This document shows, piece after piece, positions 42,946 to 53,780 of a stretch of 64,000 nucleotides of DNA. The notes below the pieces were generated by a model. It made no database searches, had not been told where the DNA came from, and worked only from the letters and a program-made list of their open reading frames with translations. This DNA comes from Tetrapyrgos nigripes (taxonomy: Eukaryota; Basidiomycota; Agaricomycetes; Agaricales; Campanellaceae): NCBI GenBank assembly GCA_013368315.1, contig JAACJM010000142.1, positions 62,001 to 126,000 on the forward strand. Direction: 5' to 3'. Within the stretch, counting starts at the first letter, position 1; each line of letters begins with the position of its first letter. The translations under genes and the position numbers were made by a program.

Positions 42946-44750
42946 TCAAACGACATCAAGCTCACATCTTTCCTCATCCTGCATTTTCGTCTCAGTCTTC
43001 GGTGGCGATCTTGACTCTACCGCAGGAACTGGGCGCTTTTTCCTCCAGAACATGTACACTTTGAGGTACTCCTGCATAATTATTGATTTCAGTACAAGCC
43101 TAGACTTCCGACATTATAACTCACTGTCTGCGCCCCAAAGAGGATCGCCACGAGCAAAGGAACTACAGCTCGCTATCAAAATTCTGCGCTTTCTCGGGAC
43201 GGATAGATACATACTTATAGCCAAGCTGTTTAGAGTGGTAACGGAGCGTGCATCGAGGGAGAATATGTTGAGAGAGATATCAATAATGCTGTAATGATTA
43301 TGGTCCGCATCGTGAGCTAAAGGCATCAAGAAAAGAAAACGATTTGGATCGAGCCTTACATTGCCACCACACCTCCGAGAGTGTATACAGCGACGCGAAT
43401 GAACAACTTGGGTGTGAGGATGTTATTCGTACCGTTGAATCGTAAAGCTGTGAAGCCACTTCTTCTTTTCCAGAGATAGTATCCCGTGTAAGCTTCAAAA
43501 GAAAATCAGATTAGTGCCAAAAAAATTAGATCTCGTAGCGAACCGCAAACCGACCTTCCAAAGCGATCATGATGATAACCAGAATCCCCACAGTAATTCC
43601 AGTGACCGTACGTCTGATCATAAAAATGCGAAGTTTGTCGGAACTACATCACGATGTAGTAGACGATAGAGAACGTACGGGATAGACACGCCGACATGAC
43701 AGTACATCCCACTATTAATTCTAACCACAAGTTGCTGATGCGATAATCCATACTGCGTCAAGAAAATGACATGAGATGGGTAATCAGGGCCAACTTGGAA
43801 GTTGGAACTCACGAACACCGCTTCCCAGAATATCATCAGATGGATGATAGGGGAGAAGAACATCAGCTTTGAGACGGTGAGCATTCCACTGTCCAGAGTC
43901 TACTGTAGAATCTTGAAGCGAGCACTACTTACAGCTGTAATTTTACGATGGCTGACTTCTGTTGCTGTAAGGCTTGACGATAGACGCATGTAGAGCTGGA
44001 AGAAAAACAAATTCGTCAGCAGGTGTACCGTGGCTCTGCCGATATCATTCCGATGAGTATCTATCTTACTTCAACAACAAAGCTAACCCCTGCCGCAGCC
44101 ACCCTACATAGATTACGCTCCATCAGTATCATGAATCATGATCATCACAGTGAACTTTTTTGATAACAAAGAGACCATAGATATCAAATCAAAAACTCAC
44201 GTCGGCGGTGCCGCATAGATCAACCCAGCTTGGAAAATACACAGATAGAAAGGGGGCTGAGAATCCGAACCAGAACTATCTTGATGGCCAACGAGGATGA
44301 GAAAAGAGATGCAGTATACAATGCAAGACAAGAGTAAGCAGAACCATGTCTTCATCCGAACGATGGATTTGGAGATGAGGGCTGCTATGTATGTGACGAG
44401 AAGGAGGAAAAGAGCGAGGGAGTATAGCGTATCGAAGATTATGAATGGCCGGGGAGGGGTTCCAGACTCCTCAGGGATAGAAGATGCTTCTGGAGCTGTA
44501 GAAGGAGTGAATAGGATTAGTCGCGAGGGGGTGGCCATTAGGAAGCCTCGCCGATAATGTGGATTAGTACAAGGGAGGTGATACGTACCTTGTCGTGGTC
44601 TCAGCCCGTGAAACATTGCGAATACAGTCTCCAAGTAACTCCAAGTGAGAGAAAGGAAAGAAGGAACAGAAAAGAGGTTAAAGGAAGGTAATAAAGAAGA
44701 GAAAGGTACTCGCCCACAGTGACTTGAGCTTTAGATCTTTCGTTCATCAT
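42946..44750 (-). CDS. multi-pass membrane protein, copy A
   Basis: The exon chain begins at ATG 44750 (44750-44710, 44638-44589, 44495-44201, 44103-44070, 43995-43933). It continues through segments near 43890-43815, 43740-43660, 43610-43560, 43490-43385 and 43320-43080, to the last exon ending at stop 42946-42948. An alternative start is 44849. Hydrophobic segments include FIIFDTLYSLALFLLLVTYIA, WFCLLLSCIVYCISFLILVG and LMFFSPIIHLMIFWEAVFV. The cytoplasmic tail is charged (FWRKKRPVPAVESRSPP..CELDVV). The topology resembles seven-TM agaricomycete proteins of unknown function. A paralogue lies at 50532-52190. The first five exons splice in phase. The last ones were placed by similarity between the two copies and are less certain. 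Confidence 0.65.
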
Positions 44751-44909
44751 ACGCCATGATGCATGATCATCAGGGCTGACAGGGCCAGTGGCTGTGTAGG
44801 GCACTTGAGGGTCAAGGGCAGGCCAAGGGTGGTTCATTGCCCGGACCACGGGAAATTTGCATCACACAGCGGGGATGAGTGCATTTTTGTCGGGCATTTT
44901 TGTATTGGC

Positions 44910-45031
44910 CTAATCATCTTTGCGACGTCGTTCGAGGGGAATTTCGGGCGAGAATTAATAGGCGAATCACGGGAAGTCCTGAAACAGCGACTCCCTGGGT
45001 ATATTTCGGCGAAAACGATGGCTCGGCAACG
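44910..45031. repeat. 122-bp direct repeat, copy 1
   Basis: CTAATCATCTTTGCGACGTC through GGCTCGGCAACG recurs at 47812-47933 with about 94% identity in the same orientation. This copy lies 160-280 bp upstream of membrane-protein copy A. The two copies flank the MITE and LTR insertion. Confidence 0.8.
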
Positions 45032-45511
45032 TGATAGTACATAATGTAGATACGGGAGTGAAGGGTGGGTGATGCAAAATTTACTGATAACCACTGATAG
45101 ACTCGTGAGGAAAAATGAAAGGATCAGGAGAGATAAACGACATATCCGAGAGACTCGTGAGGGGAAATGAAAGTGTGAAAGTCGGTGGGAACGAGGCTCT
45201 CGGGTATAAGTATACATGAATCAGGGAATGAAACAGAGTAAGAAAGGAGACCGATCTAGGGTACTATAGAGATAAATGTTGATATATTAAGGCAGGGGAA
45301 AATCAAGAGCAGGGTACAAGCAATGGACAGCCCTGGGGTCCTGCGCAATGGGTACAGTAGAATACCTCATAATGAATAAGGTAATAATGAATAATTGGTC
45401 ATAATGAATACACTTTTGGCTCTCCCAAACTGACGTTTACAGCCAAAAAAATATATCATAAGGAATAACCACCATAATGAATAGCTTTGGGCTGTCTCCC
45501 AGCACTATTCA

Positions 45512-45701
45512 TGTCATGATCACCTCCTAACTAGTGATCATTCTTCCTAGTTTCACATATATTGATCGTATTCATTTGTTAGGTACTTATACGTTGTATT
45601 TAGCTACTTGTTCTGTAGCAGAATCAACTCCATAGTTCCCCCCTAAGGTGCTAGGCCTTGTTCGAGCCTCTTCCTGTACTCTCGTGGCCCGGTCCCTTAC
45701 A
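45512..45701 (+). repeat. left LTR
   Basis: 190 bp, TG..CA ends; appears identical to 47519-47708. Confidence 0.9.
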
Positions 45702-47518
45702 GTTTGATTCTGCTGTAAAATCAATTGGGGCGCTTCTTTCCTTCAGTGCTCCCTCAGCCCTCGTTCTTTGGTGCTGTAAACCCTCTGGACACTCTAGTAC
45801 TCCTTTTTTTTTGGGTGTTCTTCTCTCGCACTCGTACTGTGCTCTCTCTCTTCGTTTCTTCTCGCACCGTTTCGGAGCTCTTCGCCGACTGGTAGCCGCA
45901 TTCGGACCTTTCCTCTTTTGGACCGTTTAGCGCTCGTCCTCACTACCATCATCATTCCAACGCTCTACCCTCTCGACGCCAATACCAGTTGCCGCCCGTA
46001 ATTCCTAAAGTGCCTCGGACATTTTCCATCACCTTTCTTTCGCTTTCTTCTACTCTTCCTCTCCGGCAGACTTCCCAATCATTTTGGACTTGTCAATTAG
46101 CCCCTATCTCCTCCTTTTCCTTCTTTCATTATTCCTCTTTCCGTCCGGTGTTCGCATTCACACTCCCACACGTCCTGGACATTCGCACAACACCAGGATT
46201 ACACATCGTCTATTCGGAGTCAACATTTATCATTGCGAACCGTCCGTAACAAGCTATTGGTGTGGTTTAGCCCCTATCTGCTTGCTCCCTTTCACAGCCT
46301 GTCACTTCACTTTCGTTCGGTTCTCTGGCCTCTTAACACGTAACCCTCATCGGCTCAGAGGTATGTGAATCGTGTTTAGCCGCCGTTCTTCCCATATTCC
46401 TGGAACTTCACTTCATTCACACACATCAGCTCTTCCTTGCAATCACATTCCTCACATTTCATTCCTACCCTCTCGCACTCGCTCGTACCCACCCTTCATC
46501 ACAAACTCAACTTCGGGGTCTTAATCTCATCAAATTCTCTCTTTAATTGTCGTGAATTTGATTCGCGAGAAAGGGAAGATAATACACTAGTAGACGAGTA
46601 TGAGGAATTACCACTAGGGAATGAGGAATATGAGTCTTTGAACAGAGTTTCATTACTCTTATTATCAGGATGAATGCATAGCTTTGAGGTAACAAGAAGC
46701 ATGTATGATATCCTTTTCTTTATCCATTTTATTTTTTATACCTTCGCAATCTCCGTTTCTTCACATCCTACTTCAGGCTCCTTCTCAACCTTTCACCTCC
46801 CCTCCATTCATATTTCTCTACCTCACACCTTCATACTATGCACTCGCACTCGTCCATTCATTCACGCCACACCCCTCATCACTTCACGACTTCGTACTCA
46901 TATCAATACATTGTCTCGTACTTTCAATGTACCTTCATTCTCGACAGATCTTCCAGCTTCTGGCCCTGTCCGTCCCTTTTCCGGTCATACTTTTCCACTC
47001 CTCAGACCCATTAGTATTCGTGGTCTGCGGACCATTCGTTGATCTTGTTCCACAGAACATGAATCACTCTCTACATTGTGTTTGCTTTCATCAGTGCATG
47101 TGCTGAGGCCTTGGTCTCTCCTTGCAATTTCCTGATAACTACTCCTTGTTGGTACAGGCCTTGGTCTTAACACAGCATTCCCTTACTTTTCGATGTGTCC
47201 TGCCATGGATTTCACAGTGAACAATTAGCTCGAACATCTCCCTGTACTTATCAGTGCTTCGTTGCATTCACACTTTGTTTCTCACACTCTTACCACTTCT
47301 CCTCGCACTCTTATCACATCGTCTCGAGCTGCACTCGTTCCTTCTTCGTCTTGCTCTTCACACAGCAATTTACAAGTGGACTCATAACACTTTCTCTCCT
47401 ACTTATACTTTACTTATGCTTACCTATGCCTTTATGCCTTCCTTTTACTCTTTACCGCACATTCTATTTCTGCACATTCCAAGTTCATACATTTTCAACC
47501 TCGAAAAAGGGAAGATAA

Positions 47519-47708
47519 TGTCATGATCACCTCCTAACTAGTGATCATTCTTCCTAGTTTCACATATATTGATCGTATTCATTTGTTAGGTACTTATACG
47601 TTGTATTTAGCTACTTGTTCTGTAGCAGAATCAACTCCATAGTTCCCCCCTAAGGTGCTAGGCCTTGTTCGAGCCTCTTCCTGTACTCTCGTGGCCCGGT
47701 CCCTTACA
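47519..47708 (+). repeat. right LTR
   Basis: 190 bp, preceded by a polypurine tract; identical by eye to the left LTR, which implies recent insertion. Confidence 0.9.
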
Positions 47709-47811
47709 ATTCATTATGAGGTATTTGACTGTATAAGAGAGAGGGAATAGGAAATTCACAGCGTAACTCACGGCAATGATTAGATTTTTGTAAAACCCTT
47801 TTAAAACACAA

Positions 47812-47933
47812 CTAATCATCTTGTGACGTCGTTCGAGGGGAATTTCGGGCGAGAATTAATAGGCGAATCACGGGGAGTCCTGAAAAAGCGACTCCCCTGG
47901 GTATATTTCGACGAAAACGATGGCTCGGCAACG
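47812..47933. repeat. 122-bp direct repeat, copy 2
   Basis: Partner of 44910-45031. It lies 80 bp right of the MITE and LTR nest. Confidence 0.8.
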
Positions 47934-47991
47934 CTAAGAAGCCTATGGAATGTTGGGGGGTCTTGAGAGGAAGGAGAGTTGAAGGACGATG

Positions 47992-49386
47992 TTAGCCAGA
48001 GCCAAGAGGAGTTGTTCGCTTCTTCGTAAGTAAGGCTAAGAATAACGGGTGTTTCCGAATGTAAAGACGGAAAGCTTCAGATGTCCAACGGCCAATGGTT
48101 TGAATGACTTCCCAAGAGTAACCGAGCGATGCGTAATGAGTTGCACCCCCGGAACGTAAGGAGTGACCAGACACGTCATTAGGGAATCACAATGTTGTAA
48201 GCGTCGTCTTGTTATCTTCACCGCGCAGTCATCTCCTTCTGTGGCTTGTAAAACAATCTTGTTTCCATTGAACTGTTTATCAGATTTGTGCGTGGGTAGG
48301 AGGAATTCAAGGTGCTCATCATCAGCTTTCAAGGATGAACGCATAACTACCTTCCGCAGCTTGCGGTGCCCCACTGTGTCCAGCCAAACCAACTTTCCTA
48401 ACCTCATCATGGCCAAAAAACCCACAAAAGTATCACCAGAAATAACAGACCGTCAAGGTCATTCAAATCCTTCAAATCGTTATATACCTCTGACAGCTCT
48501 TCTCTTTCCAATGCATGCTTCTGTCGCCTCTCATATGCATGTCTCTTTTTACACCCCTTCAATATCCTCCTGACTAATTTGCTCATACAAACTTGACAAA
48601 TATTCGGGTAATGTGCCTCGAGTTGATCGCATATCCCGGAGAGATAGGTTGAAACGGAAGGTGGTTTAATGAAGTGGCACATGTAGGCGACATACAGTGG
48701 CCAAAAGAATTGTCCACATGTTTGGCACTTTTGGAAAGATTGCTGATTTAAGAGCTATTGAGCAGAAATCTCAAAACATGGCTGGTGGTAGCAAGAAAGC
48801 CTTTCATTAGAGCTACAATAAAGGCTTCCATACTCCAGTCTGAGCTGCAATTTTTGCAGATGGAGAGGCAGTTAAGAGGAGAGAGTAGAGATTGTCTTTC
48901 TGGGCTGATATGAGGGACCCCATGATTTTCATAGAAGCTGTAGAGCATCTGTATGTTGCTATGTATGCTCCAGCTGGCAGCTATGACATCATTGTAGTGT
49001 ATACATTACATTACTGTACAGCTCCACCCATGACATCATGTATAACACATCAGGTTATTGCAATAATGATTTTGAAGTGGCAACTCAAAAAATTGTCCAA
49101 ATGACATACAGTTTTAAATCAATCATAACTCCACAGATATTTGGCCAAATAAGACAAAACAGACAGATTATTGTAGCTCTAATGAAAGGCTTTCTTGCTA
49201 CCACCAGCCATGTTTTGAGAGTTCTGCTCAATAGCTCTTAAATCAGCAATCTTTCCAAAAGTGCCAAACATGTGGACAATTTTTTTGGCCACTGTACAGG
49301 CTGAAGGTATCTTCGGTGGGTTCAATATTGAAACTATGGTTTTGGCAGAACTGGATGTATGATTCGGTAGCTATTGAATAAGTATT
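47992..49386 (-). pseudogene. tyrosine recombinase interrupted by a MITE
   Basis: The minus-strand coding sense begins at about 49386 (NTYSIATESYIQFCQNH). It reaches codon TAT in DTFSL/Y-VAYMCHFIKP, is broken there by the 48696-49294 element, and continues to 47992. The core-binding part is FIKPPSVSTYLSGICDQLEA. The catalytic part shows box I arginine (FLAMMRLGKLV), the H-x-x-R motif in GHSLRSGGATHYA, GRW, and the nucleophile tyrosine region FRLYIRKHP. Two one-base frame breaks occur, one in a T run at about 48415 (T6 where T5 would keep frame) and one at about 48185. It could come from a Crypton-like element or a DIRS YR. No RT is adjacent. Unlike the YR at 20.4 kb, its catalytic residues are intact. 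Confidence 0.7.
48696..49294. mobile_element. Tc1/mariner-like MITE, 599 bp
   Basis: Inverted ends of about 140 bp start CAGTGGCCAAAAGAATTGTC on the left and CAGTGGCCAAAAAAATTGTC on the right, with TA duplications (48694-48695, 49295-49296). CAGTGGCCAAAA is typical of Tc1-family ends. The interior has no transposase. Insertion is at the TA of a tyrosine codon in the recombinase gene. Confidence 0.85.
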
Positions 49387-50244
49387 CTATCGGATTGGCC
49401 AGAATTACGCGGATCGAGGCCGAAATCGAGGAACCGTTTTAGGAACAGTAGCTTGCTCAGAATTGGTCAGATTCTGGCATATTTCTGCGTATTCCTGCGG
49501 ATGTGTACGTATGATTCGGACCACGCACATCAGGAACCTTCGCCTCCTCGTACTTTGCCATTTTCAACATAATAGATGCACAACAACCAGAATTTTTTGT
49601 ACTATATACATAGGATAGACTTCAATATACAATTGCACCAAAAAACCGCAGTGAAAAATGTGCCCTTGGGGGCTGTATGCTAGTAGTGGGTCCATTTCCA
49701 GTCATTGTTTCGCAACTCAACGAGACGGTGAGGGAATGAGCGGTACAGCCGGACAGCATACTCTGCAAAGCCTGGAGAGTTCCACTCAGCAGAGAGAAGA
49801 GCGAAAAATTGGTCAGAAGTGGAGATGTCGGGATTAGACAGGCGGGTCGTACCATCCCATATCTTGTACATGAGAAGGGCCCTGCATTTCGTGGGCGTGC
49901 ATTTGGTGTATTCTCGAGTCTTTCGACGTGAGTCGCGCGGCATATTGTGAACATTGGAAGAGAGAGAAATGAAGTGTTGTTGTGCTTATTAGTCAGTTTC
50001 CGGTGGGTCTTAGAGTACAAAAATTGACATTGAAGCAGAGATAAACTTGACAAAGGTCCCTACAACAAAAACTATGGGTGTAAGGTTGAGAGGAAAGCAG
50101 AATCGATGATGTGCTGGCAGGAACGGGGGTTTCGACAAGGCCTGGGCAGGCGTGAGACATGACCTTCCCGATTTGGGGTGACATCAGTTTTCGGAGTCAC
50201 TGTATCAGTGTATCTACACCTCGCTAGCGAACACTTTTAGCCAA
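49387..50244. other. unassigned region with one small minus-strand frame
   Basis: A minus frame 49943-49680 (87 aa, starts MPRDSRRKTREYTKC) has a balanced composition and a Trp-rich end, but no recognised family and no promoter evidence. It may be a fragment. Confidence 0.3.
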
Positions 50245-50290
50245 ATCTTTCGTTCATCATGCCCCATGATCATCATTTGAGCTGATCGTC
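50245..50290 (-). pseudogene. relic of the membrane-protein first exon
   Basis: AATCTTTCGTTCATCATGCC followed by CCATGATCATCA matches the start-codon region of copy A (44733-44778: GATCTTTCGTTCATCATACG..CATGATCATCAG). No downstream exons follow on the minus strand here, so only the first-exon region remains. This may mark a duplication breakpoint. Confidence 0.45.
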
Positions 50291-50531
50291 AGTATCATCT
50301 ACTAAATTTTGCAGATTGTGTCTCCCAAGACATTTTCTTTTACCCTGGCTGAGTAGAGGTGTCGATGGAGGGAAGAGAGCAAGAAACTTTCTATCATGAT
50401 GTTATCAGATGGTTCCTGATGACTTGCACGTGGTACGATTACGACGCGCCGCGCCGCGCCAATGCCTTTCATGTATACAAAAAGTTTACAAGCTTTTCCA
50501 GAGCTAGTTCGGGTCGGTACACTTCCCAAAA

Positions 50532-52190
50532 TCAAATTGCATCCAGCTCGTAGCTTTCTTCGTCCTGATTTCTGATTTTGGGCTTCGGTGGTGGAGGCTT
50601 TGATTCTACCACACTAACTGGGCGTTTTTTTCCTCCAGAACATGTATACTTTGAGATATTCCTAAATTAAAATTAGTACCAACATATTCAATACACTTTT
50701 GTGAGATTAATCGTAGCTGTAAAACTCACCGTCTGGGCCCCAAATAGGACAGCTACGAGAAGAGGAACTGCGTCTCCTTAGCCCAGCAGCAGGTTAGAAA
50801 GAATCTAAGACGTACGTATGGCCAGAATATTGAGAACTGTACCGGAACCGTCTTCGGGAGAAAGTACATTTATGAAGATATCGACGACGCTGCAGTAATC
50901 AGTCGAATGAGCGAATGAAATCTAAGAATCGTGCATTTGGACTTACATTGCGACTAACCCTCCAAGCGTATACACCGCGACACGAATGAACAACTTGGGC
51001 GTAAACGCACTATCTCTACCGCTTGCTCGCAATGATGCGAATCCGCTTCTTCTTTTCCAGAGGTAATATCCTGTATAGGCTTTGGGAGGAAAGGTCGAAA
51101 ATAATCGAAGATGGATATGGCAACAATTACAAGTTGGTAAAGTTCTTACCCTCCAATGTAATCATGATGATCATTAAGCACCCCACGGTGATCCCAGTGA
51201 CCGTTGTCCTGAAGCATCTTCAGCATAAGTTGACCTTGAGAAGCAATATAAACGCCTACGGGATAAACGCGTCTACATGACAGTACATCCCGCTTTCAAT
51301 CCTGCCCACCAGGTGCTGATGTGATAGTCCATACTGACGGGCCGGTGGATCTCCAAATCGATGAAATGATGGGAGCTTTGACTCACGAACAAGGCTTCCC
51401 AGAATATGATTAGGTGGACGAGGGGAGAAAGGAACATGAGCTTTGAAGCGCCCTATGAGTATTTTACGAGTTGGAGAGGAAATTGCAGTACTTACCACTG
51501 TGATTTTCAGGGGGTTGACTTGACTTGCTGTGAGGGATGCCGACAATCGCATATAAAGCTAAAGTAGAATAGGAAATGGTATGCTTATCAGTAGCCTGCC
51601 GCAGTACGCCAATGAATTCTTCCTACTTCAATAATAAAGCTAAGCCCTGCTGCAGCGACCCTATACATATCCCTCGTTATTTTTTCCTACGAAACCATGA
51701 AATCGAAACCCACGTCGGCGGTGCAGCATAAATCAACCCAGCTTGAAAGATACAAAGACTGAAAGACGGTTGGGGACCACCTTGATGACCAACCAGAACG
51801 AGGAAAGAAATGCAATATATGATGCAAGAAAGAAGCAAGCAAAACCATGTCTTCATTCGAACAATGGACTTGGAAATGAGTGCAGCAATGTATGTCACCA
51901 GAAGCAGGAAAAGAGCGAGGGCGTGCAGGGTGTCGAAGATTATGAATGGAGGAGTGCCAGACTCCTCCGGAGCAGAAGACACTAGGATGATAATAGTAAG
52001 TAGTCATGTCCGATTTGGTAGACTCAACGAATACGCACCTTGTCGTATTGCCAACCCATGCACCATTACGATTCCAGTATCAGTTCTGCGGTGGGGAGAA
52101 AGAAGAGAAAGAAGAGGAGTTGAATGGGAAAGAGCCTTATGAGGGAAGAGTACGCCCACACAGGCAGCGACCTTGTTCATCGCCATCATG
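50532..52190 (-). pseudogene. multi-pass membrane protein, copy B (paralogue of 42946-44750)
   Basis: It shares exon order and most residues with copy A: TDTGIVMVHGLAIRQ, then PEESGTPPFIIFDTLHALAL, WFCLLLSCIIYCISFLVLVG, LYMRLSASLTASQV and SKLMFLSPLVHLIIFWEALF, with a last exon at about 50650-50532. Two differences break the frame. The first exon lacks the GA that gives copy A its splice phase (GTGGGC/GTACTC against GTGGGCGA/GTACCT). The last exon has A7 where A6 would keep frame, producing a TAG and removing the charged tail. Both could be real decay or assembly indels. If corrected, the tail would end at 50532-50534. Confidence 0.65.
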
Positions 52191-52515
52191 ATGATCATCC
52201 CCTTGACAGATTAACTGAATGTGATACCGAAGAGCAGTTTCAAGGATGGCCCGAATTGATCGGCATTAAGTAACTCATGTACATATAGTGCGTTGAAGGA
52301 AGTCCGTCGCTCTCTGTCAGGTCCAAGCCAACATGCAGACCATTCATAATACCCCGTATTTAGGGGCTTATTTGGCCAACAAGCTCAACCCAACAACAGT
52401 TATTACGTCACTTTTGTCTTCTTCGAGGGAACATCATTCCAACATCATTCCTTGATCATTCTATCTATGTGGCCTTGAGCGCGCGCTTGAGCTGGCAGGC
52501 CTACCTCTAGATCGA

Positions 52516-52517
<2 letters not shown>

Positions 52518-52545
<28 letters not shown>
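52518..52545. repeat. (GATA)7 microsatellite
   Basis: Seven uninterrupted GATA units. Surrounding 52200-52840 contains no recognised gene. Confidence 0.9.
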
Positions 52546-52547
<2 letters not shown>

Positions 52548-52894
52548 CACGCCGTGGTCCTCTATGAACATGCCGGGTGTAGATGTTATACAGCCCGCTA
52601 CAGCATACATCTACTCCAAACACCCAACCAGCAGAATCAAGCACGCCAGCATCATGACGGTAGTTCAACGGCAAATGATTGAATCAGGAACTTGCAGTGC
52701 CATTTCAGAAAGTGTCGAATCTTGTCTTGATGGTGTGTATAATGTGATATGAGGGCCTTCAATAGTCAGCTAGCTATAGGGTGATGATTTGGAATAGAAG
52801 AGTTTGTGATGGTTTTAAGGGGTGATGGGTTTATTTGGGTGATCATTTTGGTATCACAATGTAATCGCAATGGGAATTGGAGCTGGGTGAGGTG

Positions 52895-53375
52895 CTATGG
52901 AGGAGGCCTATAGATTGGCTGGGAGTAGAAGATTTTGAGAATGTCATAGACAAACTTTGCGACAATATCAATACTGTCGTAGTGGAAGATGATTTTGCAA
53001 AGGAAGTGTAATGCATTGTGAGAATTGAAGCCATTGTGATCAGGTAGGTGGGGGTGGAAGGAGGAAAGGCATGTAATTGCCAACTGTCTGATGTTGACGA
53101 CATCCTGGGAAGACTGGCAGAGCAAAAGGGCATGCTCAGGGGATTCAACATCTTGCTCACATAGACGGCAGAGACACTTTTCATGTGGGATTGGGGGTTG
53201 ATATCTGGATCCACGTCTGTGGAGTTCAAGGGCAAGATGGTGGTCGCTGAGCAGGAGTCTTGTAAGTGCTTTTCGATGACGGGGGTCAATGACTCGGAGG
53301 TAGTGGCGGAAGTGCATAACACAGAATTTGTATTCCTCCATGGGGAGGGGTTCGAGTCATCTGTGTAACAAATAG
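52895..53375 (-). pseudogene. LINE (non-LTR) retrotransposon 3' end
   Basis: The frame 53341-52895 contains FRHYLRVIDPRHRKALTRLL, then RYQPPIPHEKCLCRLCEQDV and ESPEHALLLC. The Cys/His cluster CLCRLC..H..LLC is the zinc-knuckle found after the RT domain of fungal LINEs. The RT and endonuclease parts are missing upstream, as expected for a 5'-truncated LINE insertion. The longer overlapping minus frame (53475-52843) is a shadow. Confidence 0.65.
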
Positions 53376-53780
53376 AGACGAGTGGAGTTATCGATTTTGT
53401 TTTGTAGTGAGCGCTTAGCATGTGTATCAACACATTTGATGATGTCGCCAATAGATTCAGGGGTGAGGGAGGCATCAGTTACTTATGAGGGCCTCTGGAC
53501 CAACTTTGGACCAACTTGGGCGCTGGTGAAAGGACTTGCATCGGAGTTCTGGGTTATAGGCCTACTTCTGAGCGTTGGCACGCATACTCAGCTCGAATGA
53601 GCACCAAGACATCAGTCACCTGGACAACTCGTAGCTTTGGAATGAATTGGACTTGAAGATCATCTCATGAGCAACTCGGCAGGATCACACTCCGAGGTAA
53701 TACGCATAGAAGCAGTGAGTCGACCTATCATAAGAACCTGTTGTTGCACTGCTCACATCCATCATCGCATTCTTCCCGCC

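Larger units (their letters stand above)
45512..47708 (+). mobile_element. non-autonomous LTR retrotransposon, 2.2 kb
   Basis: Two 190-bp LTRs that look identical (45512-45701 and 47519-47708) start TGTCATGATCACC and end GGTCCCTTACA. The target duplication ATTCA lies at 45507-45511 and 47709-47713. A purine tract GAAAAAGGGAAGATAA immediately precedes the right LTR. The 1.8-kb interior is pyrimidine-rich and encodes no gag, protease, RT or integrase, so it must be moved in trans (TRIM/LARD type). The small frames at 46437-47100 and 47195-47526 are not considered genes. A standard primer site after the left LTR was not recognised. The orientation is set by the purine tract. Confidence 0.85.
45355..47731. 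mobile_element. TA-flanked MITE carrying a nested LTR element
   Basis: The ends CAGTAGAATACCTCATAATG and (reverse complement of the right end) CAGTCAAATACCTCATAATG form a 23-bp inverted repeat with TA on both sides (45353-45354, 47732-47733), as in Tc1/mariner MITEs. Without the 45512-47713 insertion the element would be about 175 bp. Its interior repeats ATAATGAAT. Confidence 0.75.

Noticed and set aside
46437..47526. Small plus-strand ORFs inside the LTR element as gag
   Set aside because: Pyrimidine-rich Ser/Phe/His-rich translations without gag or zinc-knuckle motifs.
52843..53475. 210-codon minus frame as a gene
   Set aside because: The LINE zinc-knuckle protein is encoded in an overlapping frame; the longer frame is Ser/Thr-rich shadow sequence.
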